A stretch of 64,000 nt of DNA, taken from positions 62,001-126,000 of the forward strand of contig NZ_LMXN01000013.1 in NCBI RefSeq assembly GCF_001442615.1, in the 5' to 3' direction. This stretch comes from Algoriphagus resistens. GTDB lineage: Bacteria > Bacteroidota > Bacteroidia > Cytophagales > Cyclobacteriaceae. Below are positions 40,362-49,032 of the stretch, in pieces. The position numbers and the translations under genes were made by a program. The notes beneath the pieces are model-generated. The model saw only the letters and a list, made by a program, of their open reading frames with translations, was not told the origin of the DNA and searched no databases. Position 1 is the first letter of the stretch; every line of letters starts with the position of its first letter.

Positions 40362-43352
40362 ATGATAAACTATTTACAAAAGCCAAAAGCGTTTCTCCTG
40401 ACCCTGGCGCTAATCTTCTGCGCTGCTCTTGTAGCTAACGCCCAAAATAGGACTGTTACCGGGACGGTGATGGATCCAGCTTTCGGAGAACCCATCCCAG
40501 GAGCTACCGTCCTGATAAAGGGCACCACCCGGGGAGTACCTACCGACATTGACGGCACCTTTACTATCGAACTGCAACCAGGGGATAATATACTCGTGGT
40601 TTCCTTTGTGGGCTATATTCCTAAGGAAGTGGAAGTAGGCAATCAGACTAACCTGACTATAAATCTTGAAGAGGATATTCAGAGCCTGGAAGAAGCCGTG
40701 GTGATTGGCTATGGATCACAGGATAAGAAAGAAATTACCTCTGCAGTGGTTGGGGTGAAGCCAGAGGAATTCAACCGGGGTAATATTGCCAATCCTGCAC
40801 AGCTTCTACAAGGAAAAGTAGCCGGTCTGTCCATCACCAAACCAGGGGGAAATCCAAATGGTGGTTTTGAAGTCAGACTTAGAGGCTTATCGACTTTTGG
40901 AGCAAACTCCTCCCCGCTGGTGGTACTGGATGGAGTGATCGGAGCATCATTAGAAAATGTGGATCCCAATGATATTCAATCTATCGACGTGCTGAAAGAC
41001 GGTTCCGCAGCGGCTATCTATGGAGCAAGGGGCTCTTCTGGGGTTATATTGGTCACCACAAACAGGCCGAATAACCGGGAAGGAACTACTAATGTTAACA
41101 TCAATTCCTATGGAACTATAAATCAAGCTACCAATCTTATCCCCACACTTTCTGTGGAAGAATTTATCGAAAGAGGGGGAACGGATTTTGGAAGCCGTAC
41201 GGACTGGAGAGGAGAAATGCTCAGCAACTCTTTCTCTTCTTCCAACAGCGCCAGTATTTCAGGTGGATTCAATAACACCAACTACCTTGCTTCGGTCAAT
41301 TACCGAGACAACAAGGGGGTAATCAATGGAGTTGAAAATAAACGACTTAACGCAAGACTTAACTTACGTCAGGGAGCCTTGGACAATAGATTACGCTTCA
41401 ACATCAACCTTTCTGTCACAAACGAGGACCAAGAAAGGGTCAATAATGACGCATTCAGATATGCCACCATTTACAACCCTACTGCTCCTATATTTGAGGA
41501 TTCTGAAGATGCTGCCAAGTATGGAGGCTATTTCCAGCGCTCAATCACTGATTATTTTAATCCTATTGCCCTAGTCAATCAGCAAAAGTTCGTCAGTGAG
41601 ATTAAGTCCTCACTTTTCTCAGCTTTAGTAGAATATGATATCCTGGATAGGCTTACGCTTTCTGCGCAATATTCTCAGGATACCCGGAATGAACTTAATG
41701 GTAACTTTTGGGCAAAACAGGATTTTGCGGTAGGATTTGGCGCAGGAGGATCTGCACAGCGAATTACAAATGACAGGCTCCGCCAAATATTTGAATCAAC
41801 GCTACGCTACGAGCACGATTTTAATAACAACCTGAATATGACACTCCTCGGAGGGGTGGGAATGCAATCCACCAAAAACCAGGGCTTCAATGCCAGGTCC
41901 AGACAATATCTCTTTGATACGGGGTGGGACAACCTGGGAGGGGGCTCTATCCGTGTAGGAAACAACACAGAAATGTCTTCTTACGCTAACGAAGATCAGT
42001 TAAACTCTTTGTTCGGTAGAGCTAACTTCAATTACAGAAACACCTTCTTCTTCTCAGCTTCAGTGAGAGCAGAAACCTATTCAGGTTTTGGGGCAAATAA
42101 CCAAACGGGGGTTTTCCCAGCTTTTAGTTTAGGTTCGGACTTCAATCAATTATTTGATATGGGAGTAATCAGTCAGTTTAAACCAAGGGTATCCTTTGGG
42201 GTAACAGGAAACTTACCCCCATCTCCCACCCTTGCAATTGGTGCGTTCACGAATGGAAACAGAGTTGATCTTGACGGAGACCCTCAAACAACCAATGATC
42301 TCTATGTAAGCCTTGTTCAGAGTTCTAATCCAAATCGTGATCTGAAGTGGGAAAGTAAACAGGAGTTAAACTTCGGTATTGATTTCGGCATTTGGAATGA
42401 CAAAGTGGCGGGTAGTGTAGATTATTACATCCGCAATATATCTGATTTGCTTTTCAATGTTCCTGTATCACCTGGTACTCCAAACCAGTTTGACCCGGGC
42501 AGATTCAATACTGTCGCTTCCACCTGGGTGAATTTGGCAGATCTTCGGGCTGCCGGATTTGAATTTGCTGTAGGTGTAAACTCCATTAATCTTGGACGCG
42601 TGAATTGGACTCCAAATGTAAATTTCACAATTTATGACAAAACGACCATTGAGAGCTTCTCTTCTGGAGACCTGGGCTTCGATGAGCTTCGCTACGCCAC
42701 CCCAGGTTCTCCGGGACAGAATAGCAATCCAATTATCTACAATAGGGTAGGTCAAACTCTGGGAGATACTTATGGGCCAATATTAGAAGGATACACCGAA
42801 GACGGCGATTACATACTCTCAACAACAAACCCGGATGAATTTGAAAAAGTTGGAAACGGGCTTCCAAAAGGAGAATTTGGTTTTGCCAACAGATTCTCCT
42901 ACAATCAGTGGGATTTCAGTTTCTTCCTTAGAGGTGTTTGGGGGCACACATTATACAACTCCTATAGAGGATTCTATGAAAATGCTGACGGCGGATCAAA
43001 CGCCTATAACTCAGTAATTACTGATAAAACCCCTACCAATCCATTAGTAACAGCTGCACCTACTTATAACAGCTCCTATGTAGAAGACGCGTCATTCGTG
43101 AGATTGGACAATTTAGAACTGGGTCACAATTTCAAGACTAATTCTAAAAACATCAGTTCATTACGACTCTACTTTGCCGCTCAGAACCTATTTACGATCA
43201 CAGGATATACCGGTGTGGATCCTGAGGCCAGACTGACTGATGCCAATAACACGAATGGTTTCACCACAGCACTATCACCTGGAATCGAACGGATGAATAC
43301 CTATTTTCAGATCAGGTCATTCACTTTAGGGCTATCACTTAATTTCAAATAG
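40362..43352 (+). CDS. SusC/RagA family TonB-linked outer membrane protein
   Basis: The 996-residue product is a TonB-dependent outer-membrane importer that pairs with the SusD-like lipoprotein next to it. A signal peptide (ending VANAQ at about residue 28) is followed by a CarboxypepD-regulatory-like domain (TVTGTVMDPAFGEPIPGATV), a TonB-box-like segment, the plug domain (VVIGYGSQDKKEITSAV, and SIDVLKDGSAAAIYGARGSS, the family signature) and a beta barrel ending in SFTLGLSLNFK. The length is typical. The substrate cannot be read from the sequence; no glycan-degrading gene is adjacent. The SusD start is 16 bases downstream. Confidence 0.96.
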   Translation: MINYLQKPKAFLLTLALIFCAALVANAQNRTVTGTVMDPAFGEPIPGATVLIKGTTRGVPTDIDGTFTIELQPGDNILVVSFVGYIPKEVEVGNQTNLTINLEEDIQSLEEAVVIGYGSQDKKEITSAVVGVKPEEFNRGNIANPAQLLQGKVAGLSITKPGGNPNGGFEVRLRGLSTFGANSSPLVVLDGVIGASLENVDPNDIQSIDVLKDGSAAAIYGARGSSGVILVTTNRPNNREGTTNVNINSYGTINQATNLIPTLSVEEFIERGGTDFGSRTDWRGEMLSNSFSSSNSASISGGFNNTNYLASVNYRDNKGVINGVENKRLNARLNLRQGALDNRLRFNINLSVTNEDQERVNNDAFRYATIYNPTAPIFEDSEDAAKYGGYFQRSITDYFNPIALVNQQKFVSEIKSSLFSALVEYDILDRLTLSAQYSQDTRNELNGNFWAKQDFAVGFGAGGSAQRITNDRLRQIFESTLRYEHDFNNNLNMTLLGGVGMQSTKNQGFNARSRQYLFDTGWDNLGGGSIRVGNNTEMSSYANEDQLNSLFGRANFNYRNTFFFSASVRAETYSGFGANNQTGVFPAFSLGSDFNQLFDMGVISQFKPRVSFGVTGNLPPSPTLAIGAFTNGNRVDLDGDPQTTNDLYVSLVQSSNPNRDLKWESKQELNFGIDFGIWNDKVAGSVDYYIRNISDLLFNVPVSPGTPNQFDPGRFNTVASTWVNLADLRAAGFEFAVGVNSINLGRVNWTPNVNFTIYDKTTIESFSSGDLGFDELRYATPGSPGQNSNPIIYNRVGQTLGDTYGPILEGYTEDGDYILSTTNPDEFEKVGNGLPKGEFGFANRFSYNQWDFSFFLRGVWGHTLYNSYRGFYENADGGSNAYNSVITDKTPTNPLVTAAPTYNSSYVEDASFVRLDNLELGHNFKTNSKNISSLRLYFAAQNLFTITGYTGVDPEARLTDANNTNGFTTALSPGIERMNTYFQIRSFTLGLSLNFK

Positions 43353-43368
43353 TTAAAAATACATAGCT

Positions 43369-44856
43369 ATGTCAAACTATATAAAAAACATCTGCCTTTT
43401 GAGCTTAATTGTGCTTATGGGCGCCTGTTGGGAACTGGATCAAGAAGTGCTTGACGGAGTCACCCAAGAGCAGATCAATAACAGTACGGACCCAAATTTG
43501 ATCCCAGTATTAAAAGCCTCTGCTTATTCAAGAATCATAGGTAGCTGGGGTGCAAGTGGCGGAATCTGGTCATTGCATGAAGTTTCTTCCGATGAAGTGG
43601 TAGTGCCTACTAGGGGCCCTGACTGGCAGGATGGTAATGCCTGGGTGAGACTTCACCGCCATACCTGGGAGCCATCCGAGCCTTCGATTAGCGGGACCTG
43701 GGATTATTGCTATACAGCTATTGGAGAGATCAATAATCTTATAGTACAGTATCCTAATTTTCCTGAATTGAAAGCAGAATTATCAATCCTAAGAGCATTG
43801 GTGTATTCATGGCTTATAGATGTCTATGGAAATGTCCCTATTTCAACCGAAGATGATCTCGGGTCAAATCCAACTAACAGTTCAAGACAAGAAGTCTTCG
43901 ATTTTATTGAAAATTCAATTTTAGACAACATTGACCTGTTAACCAAAGAGGATAAAAAAACCGTCTTGAATTACTATTCCGCTAAAGCGATATTGGCTAA
44001 GCTTTACTTAAATGCCGAAGTTTACACCGGCACCCCGAGATGGGCAGATGCAGAAGAAGTAGCGGACGAGATCATTGCGAGCGGCGTGTATTCACTTTCC
44101 CCTAACTACTTTGCCAATTTTGCAACCATAAATGGAGGATCTTCAGAAAACATTCTGACCCTTCCTTATGATGCGAATAATGCTACAGGATTCAATCTTT
44201 CTATGATGACCCTACATGCATTGAACCAGCAAACTTATGATTTGCAAGAGCAGCCATGGAATGGCTATGCTTCACTGGAAGAGTTTTACAATACGTACGA
44301 AGATGAGGATGTGAGAAAAGACAACTTCATAGTTGGCCCTCAGTTTTCCTCCTCTGGAGCCAGGTTGAATGATGCTTCATTTGAGCCAGAGGATCCTGAT
44401 GGGGCCCCACTTACATTCTCACCAACCATCCGGGAACTAACCCCAAAAGCTTTGAGACAAGATGGGGCCAGAATCGGCAAATTCGAATTTGCTCCCGGAT
44501 CAAACAGTAACCTTAGCAACGATTACCCGCTTTTCCGATATGCGGATATCATGCTGGTAAGTGCAGAGGCAAAATTCAGACAAGGCAAAGTGGCCGAGGC
44601 AACAGACATCGTGAATCAAATCCGTGCGAGAGCAGAAGTAGAACCATTTACCAATATGACGCTGGAAGATATCTACGATGAAAGAGGCCGGGAAATGTTT
44701 GCTGAAGCTACTAGAAGAACAGATCAGATCCGCTTCGGAAAATTCAATCAGCCATGGTGGGAAAAAGCGGCCTCTGAGCCTTATAGAAATATTTTCCCTA
44801 TCCCTCAGATACAAATTAGCACTAACCCTAACCTGGTTCAAAACCCTGGCTATTAA
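43369..44856 (+). CDS. RagB/SusD family nutrient-binding lipoprotein
   Basis: SusD-like proteins sit as a lid on the SusC barrel and bind substrate at the cell surface. The 495-residue product has a lipobox MGAC (Cys20), a TPR-rich helical body (LSILRALVYSWLIDVYGNVP is the usual first core motif), and the C-terminal family segment (DIYDERGREMFAEATRRTDQ, then FPIPQIQISTNPNLVQNPGY). It is in the same transcript as the susC gene, and a strong terminator follows the stop by 22 bases. Confidence 0.96.
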   Translation: MSNYIKNICLLSLIVLMGACWELDQEVLDGVTQEQINNSTDPNLIPVLKASAYSRIIGSWGASGGIWSLHEVSSDEVVVPTRGPDWQDGNAWVRLHRHTWEPSEPSISGTWDYCYTAIGEINNLIVQYPNFPELKAELSILRALVYSWLIDVYGNVPISTEDDLGSNPTNSSRQEVFDFIENSILDNIDLLTKEDKKTVLNYYSAKAILAKLYLNAEVYTGTPRWADAEEVADEIIASGVYSLSPNYFANFATINGGSSENILTLPYDANNATGFNLSMMTLHALNQQTYDLQEQPWNGYASLEEFYNTYEDEDVRKDNFIVGPQFSSSGARLNDASFEPEDPDGAPLTFSPTIRELTPKALRQDGARIGKFEFAPGSNSNLSNDYPLFRYADIMLVSAEAKFRQGKVAEATDIVNQIRARAEVEPFTNMTLEDIYDERGREMFAEATRRTDQIRFGKFNQPWWEKAASEPYRNIFPIPQIQISTNPNLVQNPGY

Positions 44857-44878
44857 TTAAATTTTGAATTATTTTGGA

Positions 44879-44914
44879 AAGGAAGGGTGCTGTTAACAGT
44901 ACCTTTCCTTTTTT
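44879..44914 (+). terminator. Strong terminator between susD and the first VCBS gene
   Basis: A 14-pair stem (44879-44892 with 44897-44910, two G-T pairs) with a TTAA loop is followed by six T's in all. It lies 22 bases past the susD stop and only 11 bases before the next ATG, so the genes beyond it are probably read at a lower level through readthrough. Confidence 0.88.
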
Positions 44915-44925
44915 CATAATATCAC

Positions 44926-47900
44926 ATGGCTTCCAGACTAATCCTTTCATTGATACTCCTTGCATTGGCGTCTTGCACGCAAGAAAAAATCAAGGATAAA
45001 ATGCTTTTTGAGCTTTTGGAAAGTGATCATACAGGAATAGAATTTCGAAATGACCTAGCCTATACCGAACATGTTAACCCTTATACTTTTAGAAATTTCT
45101 TTAATGGAGCCGGAGTTGCACTCGCAGATATAAATCAGGATGGTTTGATCGACATTTTCTTTGCAGGTAACCAGACTTCCAACAAACTATACCTCAATCT
45201 TGGAGGCCTGAAATTCAAGGACATTACCAGCTCAGCCGGCCTGGAAAGCTTAGGTATCTGGTCCACAGGCGTAAGTATCGCCGATGTGAACGGGGATACT
45301 CTCCCTGATATTTATGTTTGTAAATCGGGCCCGCTGGGAGCAGAAAAAAGACACAATGAATTATTCATAAACAACGGTGATCTGACTTTTTCCGAACAAG
45401 CCAAATCTTACGGACTTGATGAAATAGGCTTGTCACAACACGCCGTATTTTTTGATTTTGATAAAGATGGGGACTTAGATATGTACCTGCTCAGCAATTC
45501 CCCTAGGTCAGTAGGCATCTATGATCTCAGGATCGGGCAGCGGGAAACCCGCGATCCTGATGGAGGCAATAAGCTTTTCAGGAATGACGGCGGAAGATTT
45601 ACCGATATCAGTGAAGGGGCAAATATCTACGGAAGCAGCATAGGCTACGGACTTGGAGTAACGGTCGCAGATCTCAATCAGGATTCATGGCCTGATTTAT
45701 ATGTGTCTAACGATTTCTTCGAACGGGATTATCTGTATCTCAATAATCAAGATGGTACTTTTACTGAGATGCTTCCAGCGCTTATCCCTGAGACGAGTTT
45801 AGGTTCCATGGGGGCTGATATCGCAGATCTGGATAACGACCTTCTTCCCGACATCTTTGTGACAGAAATGCTTCCTGCTACTTTGGAAAGAATAAAAACC
45901 AATACACCACTTGAAGACTGGGATAAATACCAGGCAAATATAAACGCGGGCTATCACAGTCAATTCACTAGAAATACGCTTCAAAGAAATCTTGGAAAAG
46001 ATCCTGTTACTGGACTGCCGGCGTTTATAGAAGTTGCAAGACAAGTTGGGGTAGAAGCTACTGATTGGAGTTGGGGAGCTTTGATCTTCGATGCGGACAA
46101 TGATGGATTCAAAGATATTTTCGTGGCAAATGGAATTGTGAAAGATTTGACGGATTTTGACTTTGTGGATTATTATTCGCACAACCAGGATAAAATAGCC
46201 TCCAATAAACGTGACTCCACATTATTGATCAATATGATAGATCAATTCCCTTCCAGTCCTCAAAGAAATTATTTGTTTAAAAACCATGGAAACTGGCAGT
46301 TTTCAAGCATCGCAGATTCAGCTGGTCTTTCATCGCTGACATTCAGTACAGGATCGGCATATGCTGATCTGGACAATGACGGAGACTTAGATCTTGTCAT
46401 TAATAATCTAAATGATGAGGCATTTATTTATAGGAACAATACCAATGAACTTGGTTTAGGCAATTATCTTCAAGTAGATTTAGGCCAAAATTTCGGTGCC
46501 CAAGTGACATGTTTCGTGGGGAAAAATTCTTATTACCAGGAATATCAGCCTGTTAAAGGATATATGTCTTCCGTGGATCCTAGACTTCATTTTGGATTGG
46601 GCCAGGCAAGCCGAATAGATTCAATTCAGATTCTCTGGCCAGGGAGGCAGCGAAGTCTACTGAAAGACATTACCGTAAACCAGCTCCTGGTCCCAACAGC
46701 TGACGACAGCGGGAAACCTAATGAAGAGGATCTTTTAAGTAAGACGCTTTTCACCGAAACCAAAAGCGAGATCCCATTTAAGCACATTGAAAGTAATTTT
46801 ATTGATTTTGATAGAGACAGGCTTCGTTTCTGGATGATATCCAATGAAGGCCCGAAGGCAGCCAAAGCAGATATCAATAATGATGAATTGGAAGATATCT
46901 TTATCCCCGGAGCCAAAGGACAGGCCTCCGGTTTGTTTACCCAATCGACTTCAGGCCAATTTGTCCCGGTAAATACAATGCTTTTTGAAAATGATTCCCT
47001 TGCCGAAGACATTCTAGGTCATTTCTTTGATGCCAACGGAGATGGGCACCCTGACCTTATAGTAGGGGCAGGTGGAATTGAGTTTTCTGACCACTCCCCT
47101 TATTTCCGGGACCGGCTTTACCTCAATGATGGAAAGGGAAATTACTCCAAATCCAATGTAGTATTCTCTCCAAAGCCCACTTCATTTATTGTGTCCACTG
47201 ACTTGGATGGAGACAAGGATGAAGATTTGATCGTAGGCTATCGTTCTGTGCCTTTCGCCTATGGGATACCTACTGGTCTGGAAATCTGGCATAATGACGG
47301 CAATGGAAACTTCACTAATACCACTTCCTCCTATTCGGAATCACTGAATTCACTAGGGATGCTGACAGATGGAAAGTGGGTGGATTTGGATCAAGATGGC
47401 ACCATGGAACTGGTACTGTCCGGTGAATGGATGCCTGTGCGGATTTTTAGTTTTATAAACGGAGATTTCATTGAAATAACTTCCCAAGCTGGTTTAGAAA
47501 ATACGAGAGGGTTATGGAACACGCTGTTGGTAGATGACCTCACTGGTGATGGATTGCCGGATATCTTTGCCGGAAATACCGGTCTTAACACAAGACTTCA
47601 CAGCTCTCCATCAAACCAGCTTCAATTAGTCATCAATGATTTTGATCAAAATGGGGCAATTGAGCATATTTTAGTCTCAAAGCAAGATGGGAGATCCATT
47701 CCCTGGGTTATGAGAAATTCCCTTCTTAAGCAGCTACCGGGTTTGAGAAAGCAACTTTCAACGTATGACTCCTACAAAAACAAAAGCCTGGAAGAACTTC
47801 TTCCAACTACCATTCTCTCGAAATCCATAACTTTAACCGTGGACAAGCTCGCCTCAACTCTTTGGGTAAATCAAGGCGATGGTACGTTCAAAGAAGCATT

Positions 47901-48210
47901 GCTTCCACAGGAAGTCCAATCTTCATCAATCTACTCAATTGTAAAAAGCACTACGAAAGATAGCAGGAACCTCCTTATTGTAGGGGGAAACCAAAGTAAG
48001 ATAAAACCAGAATTGGGAAGCCAATTGGGAAGCTACGGATGGGTGATGCAACAAAATAAAAATGGCAGCTGGGAAATAGCAAAGCCGCAGGAAAGTGGTT
48101 TGAAAGTAAATGGGGAAATTCGCAGCATGCTGCAAATAGCAATTAAGGACAAACCACATTTACTGGTTTTCAGAAACAATGAGGCTCCTATGATTTTAGC
48201 AATTCCTTAG
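44926..48210 (+). CDS. VCBS/FG-GAP repeat lipoprotein with ASPIC/UnbV domain, copy 1
   Basis: The 1,094-residue product begins with a lipobox LASC (Cys17), so it is a lipoprotein. Residues about 40-500 form an FG-GAP/VCBS beta-propeller with calcium-loop motifs such as DINQDGLID, DFDKDGDLD and DLDNDGDLD. An ASPIC/UnbV (CRTAC1-like) domain lies at about 510-595 (YMSSVDPRLHFGLGQ, then DSIQILWPG). A second propeller follows (DANGDGHPD, DLTGDGLPD, DFDQNGAIE). I counted 13 such loops; several have lost the Gly (NGDTLPD, NQDSWPD, NNDELED), unlike copies 2 and 3. Function is unknown; a surface binding role beside SusCD is plausible. Confidence 0.92.
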   Translation: MASRLILSLILLALASCTQEKIKDKMLFELLESDHTGIEFRNDLAYTEHVNPYTFRNFFNGAGVALADINQDGLIDIFFAGNQTSNKLYLNLGGLKFKDITSSAGLESLGIWSTGVSIADVNGDTLPDIYVCKSGPLGAEKRHNELFINNGDLTFSEQAKSYGLDEIGLSQHAVFFDFDKDGDLDMYLLSNSPRSVGIYDLRIGQRETRDPDGGNKLFRNDGGRFTDISEGANIYGSSIGYGLGVTVADLNQDSWPDLYVSNDFFERDYLYLNNQDGTFTEMLPALIPETSLGSMGADIADLDNDLLPDIFVTEMLPATLERIKTNTPLEDWDKYQANINAGYHSQFTRNTLQRNLGKDPVTGLPAFIEVARQVGVEATDWSWGALIFDADNDGFKDIFVANGIVKDLTDFDFVDYYSHNQDKIASNKRDSTLLINMIDQFPSSPQRNYLFKNHGNWQFSSIADSAGLSSLTFSTGSAYADLDNDGDLDLVINNLNDEAFIYRNNTNELGLGNYLQVDLGQNFGAQVTCFVGKNSYYQEYQPVKGYMSSVDPRLHFGLGQASRIDSIQILWPGRQRSLLKDITVNQLLVPTADDSGKPNEEDLLSKTLFTETKSEIPFKHIESNFIDFDRDRLRFWMISNEGPKAAKADINNDELEDIFIPGAKGQASGLFTQSTSGQFVPVNTMLFENDSLAEDILGHFFDANGDGHPDLIVGAGGIEFSDHSPYFRDRLYLNDGKGNYSKSNVVFSPKPTSFIVSTDLDGDKDEDLIVGYRSVPFAYGIPTGLEIWHNDGNGNFTNTTSSYSESLNSLGMLTDGKWVDLDQDGTMELVLSGEWMPVRIFSFINGDFIEITSQAGLENTRGLWNTLLVDDLTGDGLPDIFAGNTGLNTRLHSSPSNQLQLVINDFDQNGAIEHILVSKQDGRSIPWVMRNSLLKQLPGLRKQLSTYDSYKNKSLEELLPTTILSKSITLTVDKLASTLWVNQGDGTFKEALLPQEVQSSSIYSIVKSTTKDSRNLLIVGGNQSKIKPELGSQLGSYGWVMQQNKNGSWEIAKPQESGLKVNGEIRSMLQIAIKDKPHLLVFRNNEAPMILAIP

Positions 48211-48426
48211 TCGGACAAATACAAATTGACAACTCCAGGCAATGGATAAATAGAATACTGTATAGCTGAATGAAGGGATTTTCGACACCCCTGAGCTTGC
48301 CAGGTATCACAAAGGCGTTCACCAAGCAGAAATTCATAGATCCTATAGGTGAAAAGTCTGATATTAAATTCTGGAGTATAGAATTACAACTAAACTACAA
48401 TAACAATCTAATTGAATTTAAGAACA

Positions 48427-49032
48427 ATGCTATACCAAAGATTTTTAAGATTCCGTAAAAAAGGCACAGGTAGAACGATAATTAAACAAGCCCTTAATTT
48501 GACGGTTCTTTTTCTCCTCTTATCCTGTAAAACCGAGTACCAAAAACTAGAAGAAACTGAGCTTGCCTCAGGAAAAGTAGAGAATGGATTGTTTTTGGGT
48601 CTGGAACTCAAAATGAGCAAAAAAAAATTCTTTGAAACATGTTGGGAACTAAATAAACAGGGCGTTTTGGTCAATGGTGCATCGGAACTTTCAGTAGTCT
48701 ACAGCCTTGACATGCCTTCGGGTAATGCTGCCAAAATGCAATTTTATCCTGACTTCTTTGAAGATAACATATACCTTATGCCTATGGAATTTTCTTATGA
48801 AGGATGGGCGCCTTGGAATGAAGAATTATCCGCAGATAAACTTTTAGAAGATACAATAGTACTGCTAGAAGAATGGTACGGAGAAGGATTCATTGAAGTG
48901 TCCAATGAAGATCGGACCCAGGTTGCTTTTGTGAAAATGGATGGAAATAGGAGAATACGGGTATTTAAAAAACACTTGTCGCGGGTCAGAGCTGAAATTG
49001 TAGATCTGCCGGTTCAAAAAAAGATGGAATGA
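48427..49032 (+). CDS. Unrecognised small lipoprotein between VCBS copies 1 and 2
   Basis: I do not recognise this 201-residue protein. From the ATG at 48427 it has a basic N terminus (RFRKKGTGRTIIK), a hydrophobic stretch and a lipobox LLSC (Cys34). The mature part is predicted mixed alpha/beta, acidic overall, with LKMSKKKFFETCWELNKQGV and LLEEWYGEGFIEVSNEDR; no repeats or metal motifs. A TTG five codons earlier is a possible start. The stop overlaps the ATG of the next VCBS gene (ATGA), which shows tight coupling. The 216 bases upstream hold no other gene I can support. Confidence 0.8.
   Translation: MLYQRFLRFRKKGTGRTIIKQALNLTVLFLLLSCKTEYQKLEETELASGKVENGLFLGLELKMSKKKFFETCWELNKQGVLVNGASELSVVYSLDMPSGNAAKMQFYPDFFEDNIYLMPMEFSYEGWAPWNEELSADKLLEDTIVLLEEWYGEGFIEVSNEDRTQVAFVKMDGNRRIRVFKKHLSRVRAEIVDLPVQKKME

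Noticed and set aside
48270..48458. 62-codon open frame between VCBS copy 1 and the small lipoprotein
   Set aside because: It overlaps the start of the lipoprotein gene in another frame and the sequence looks random. I treat it as chance. A CCCTGAGCTTG phrase at about 48288 recalls a Bacteroidota intergenic palindrome but the copy is too degenerate to call.
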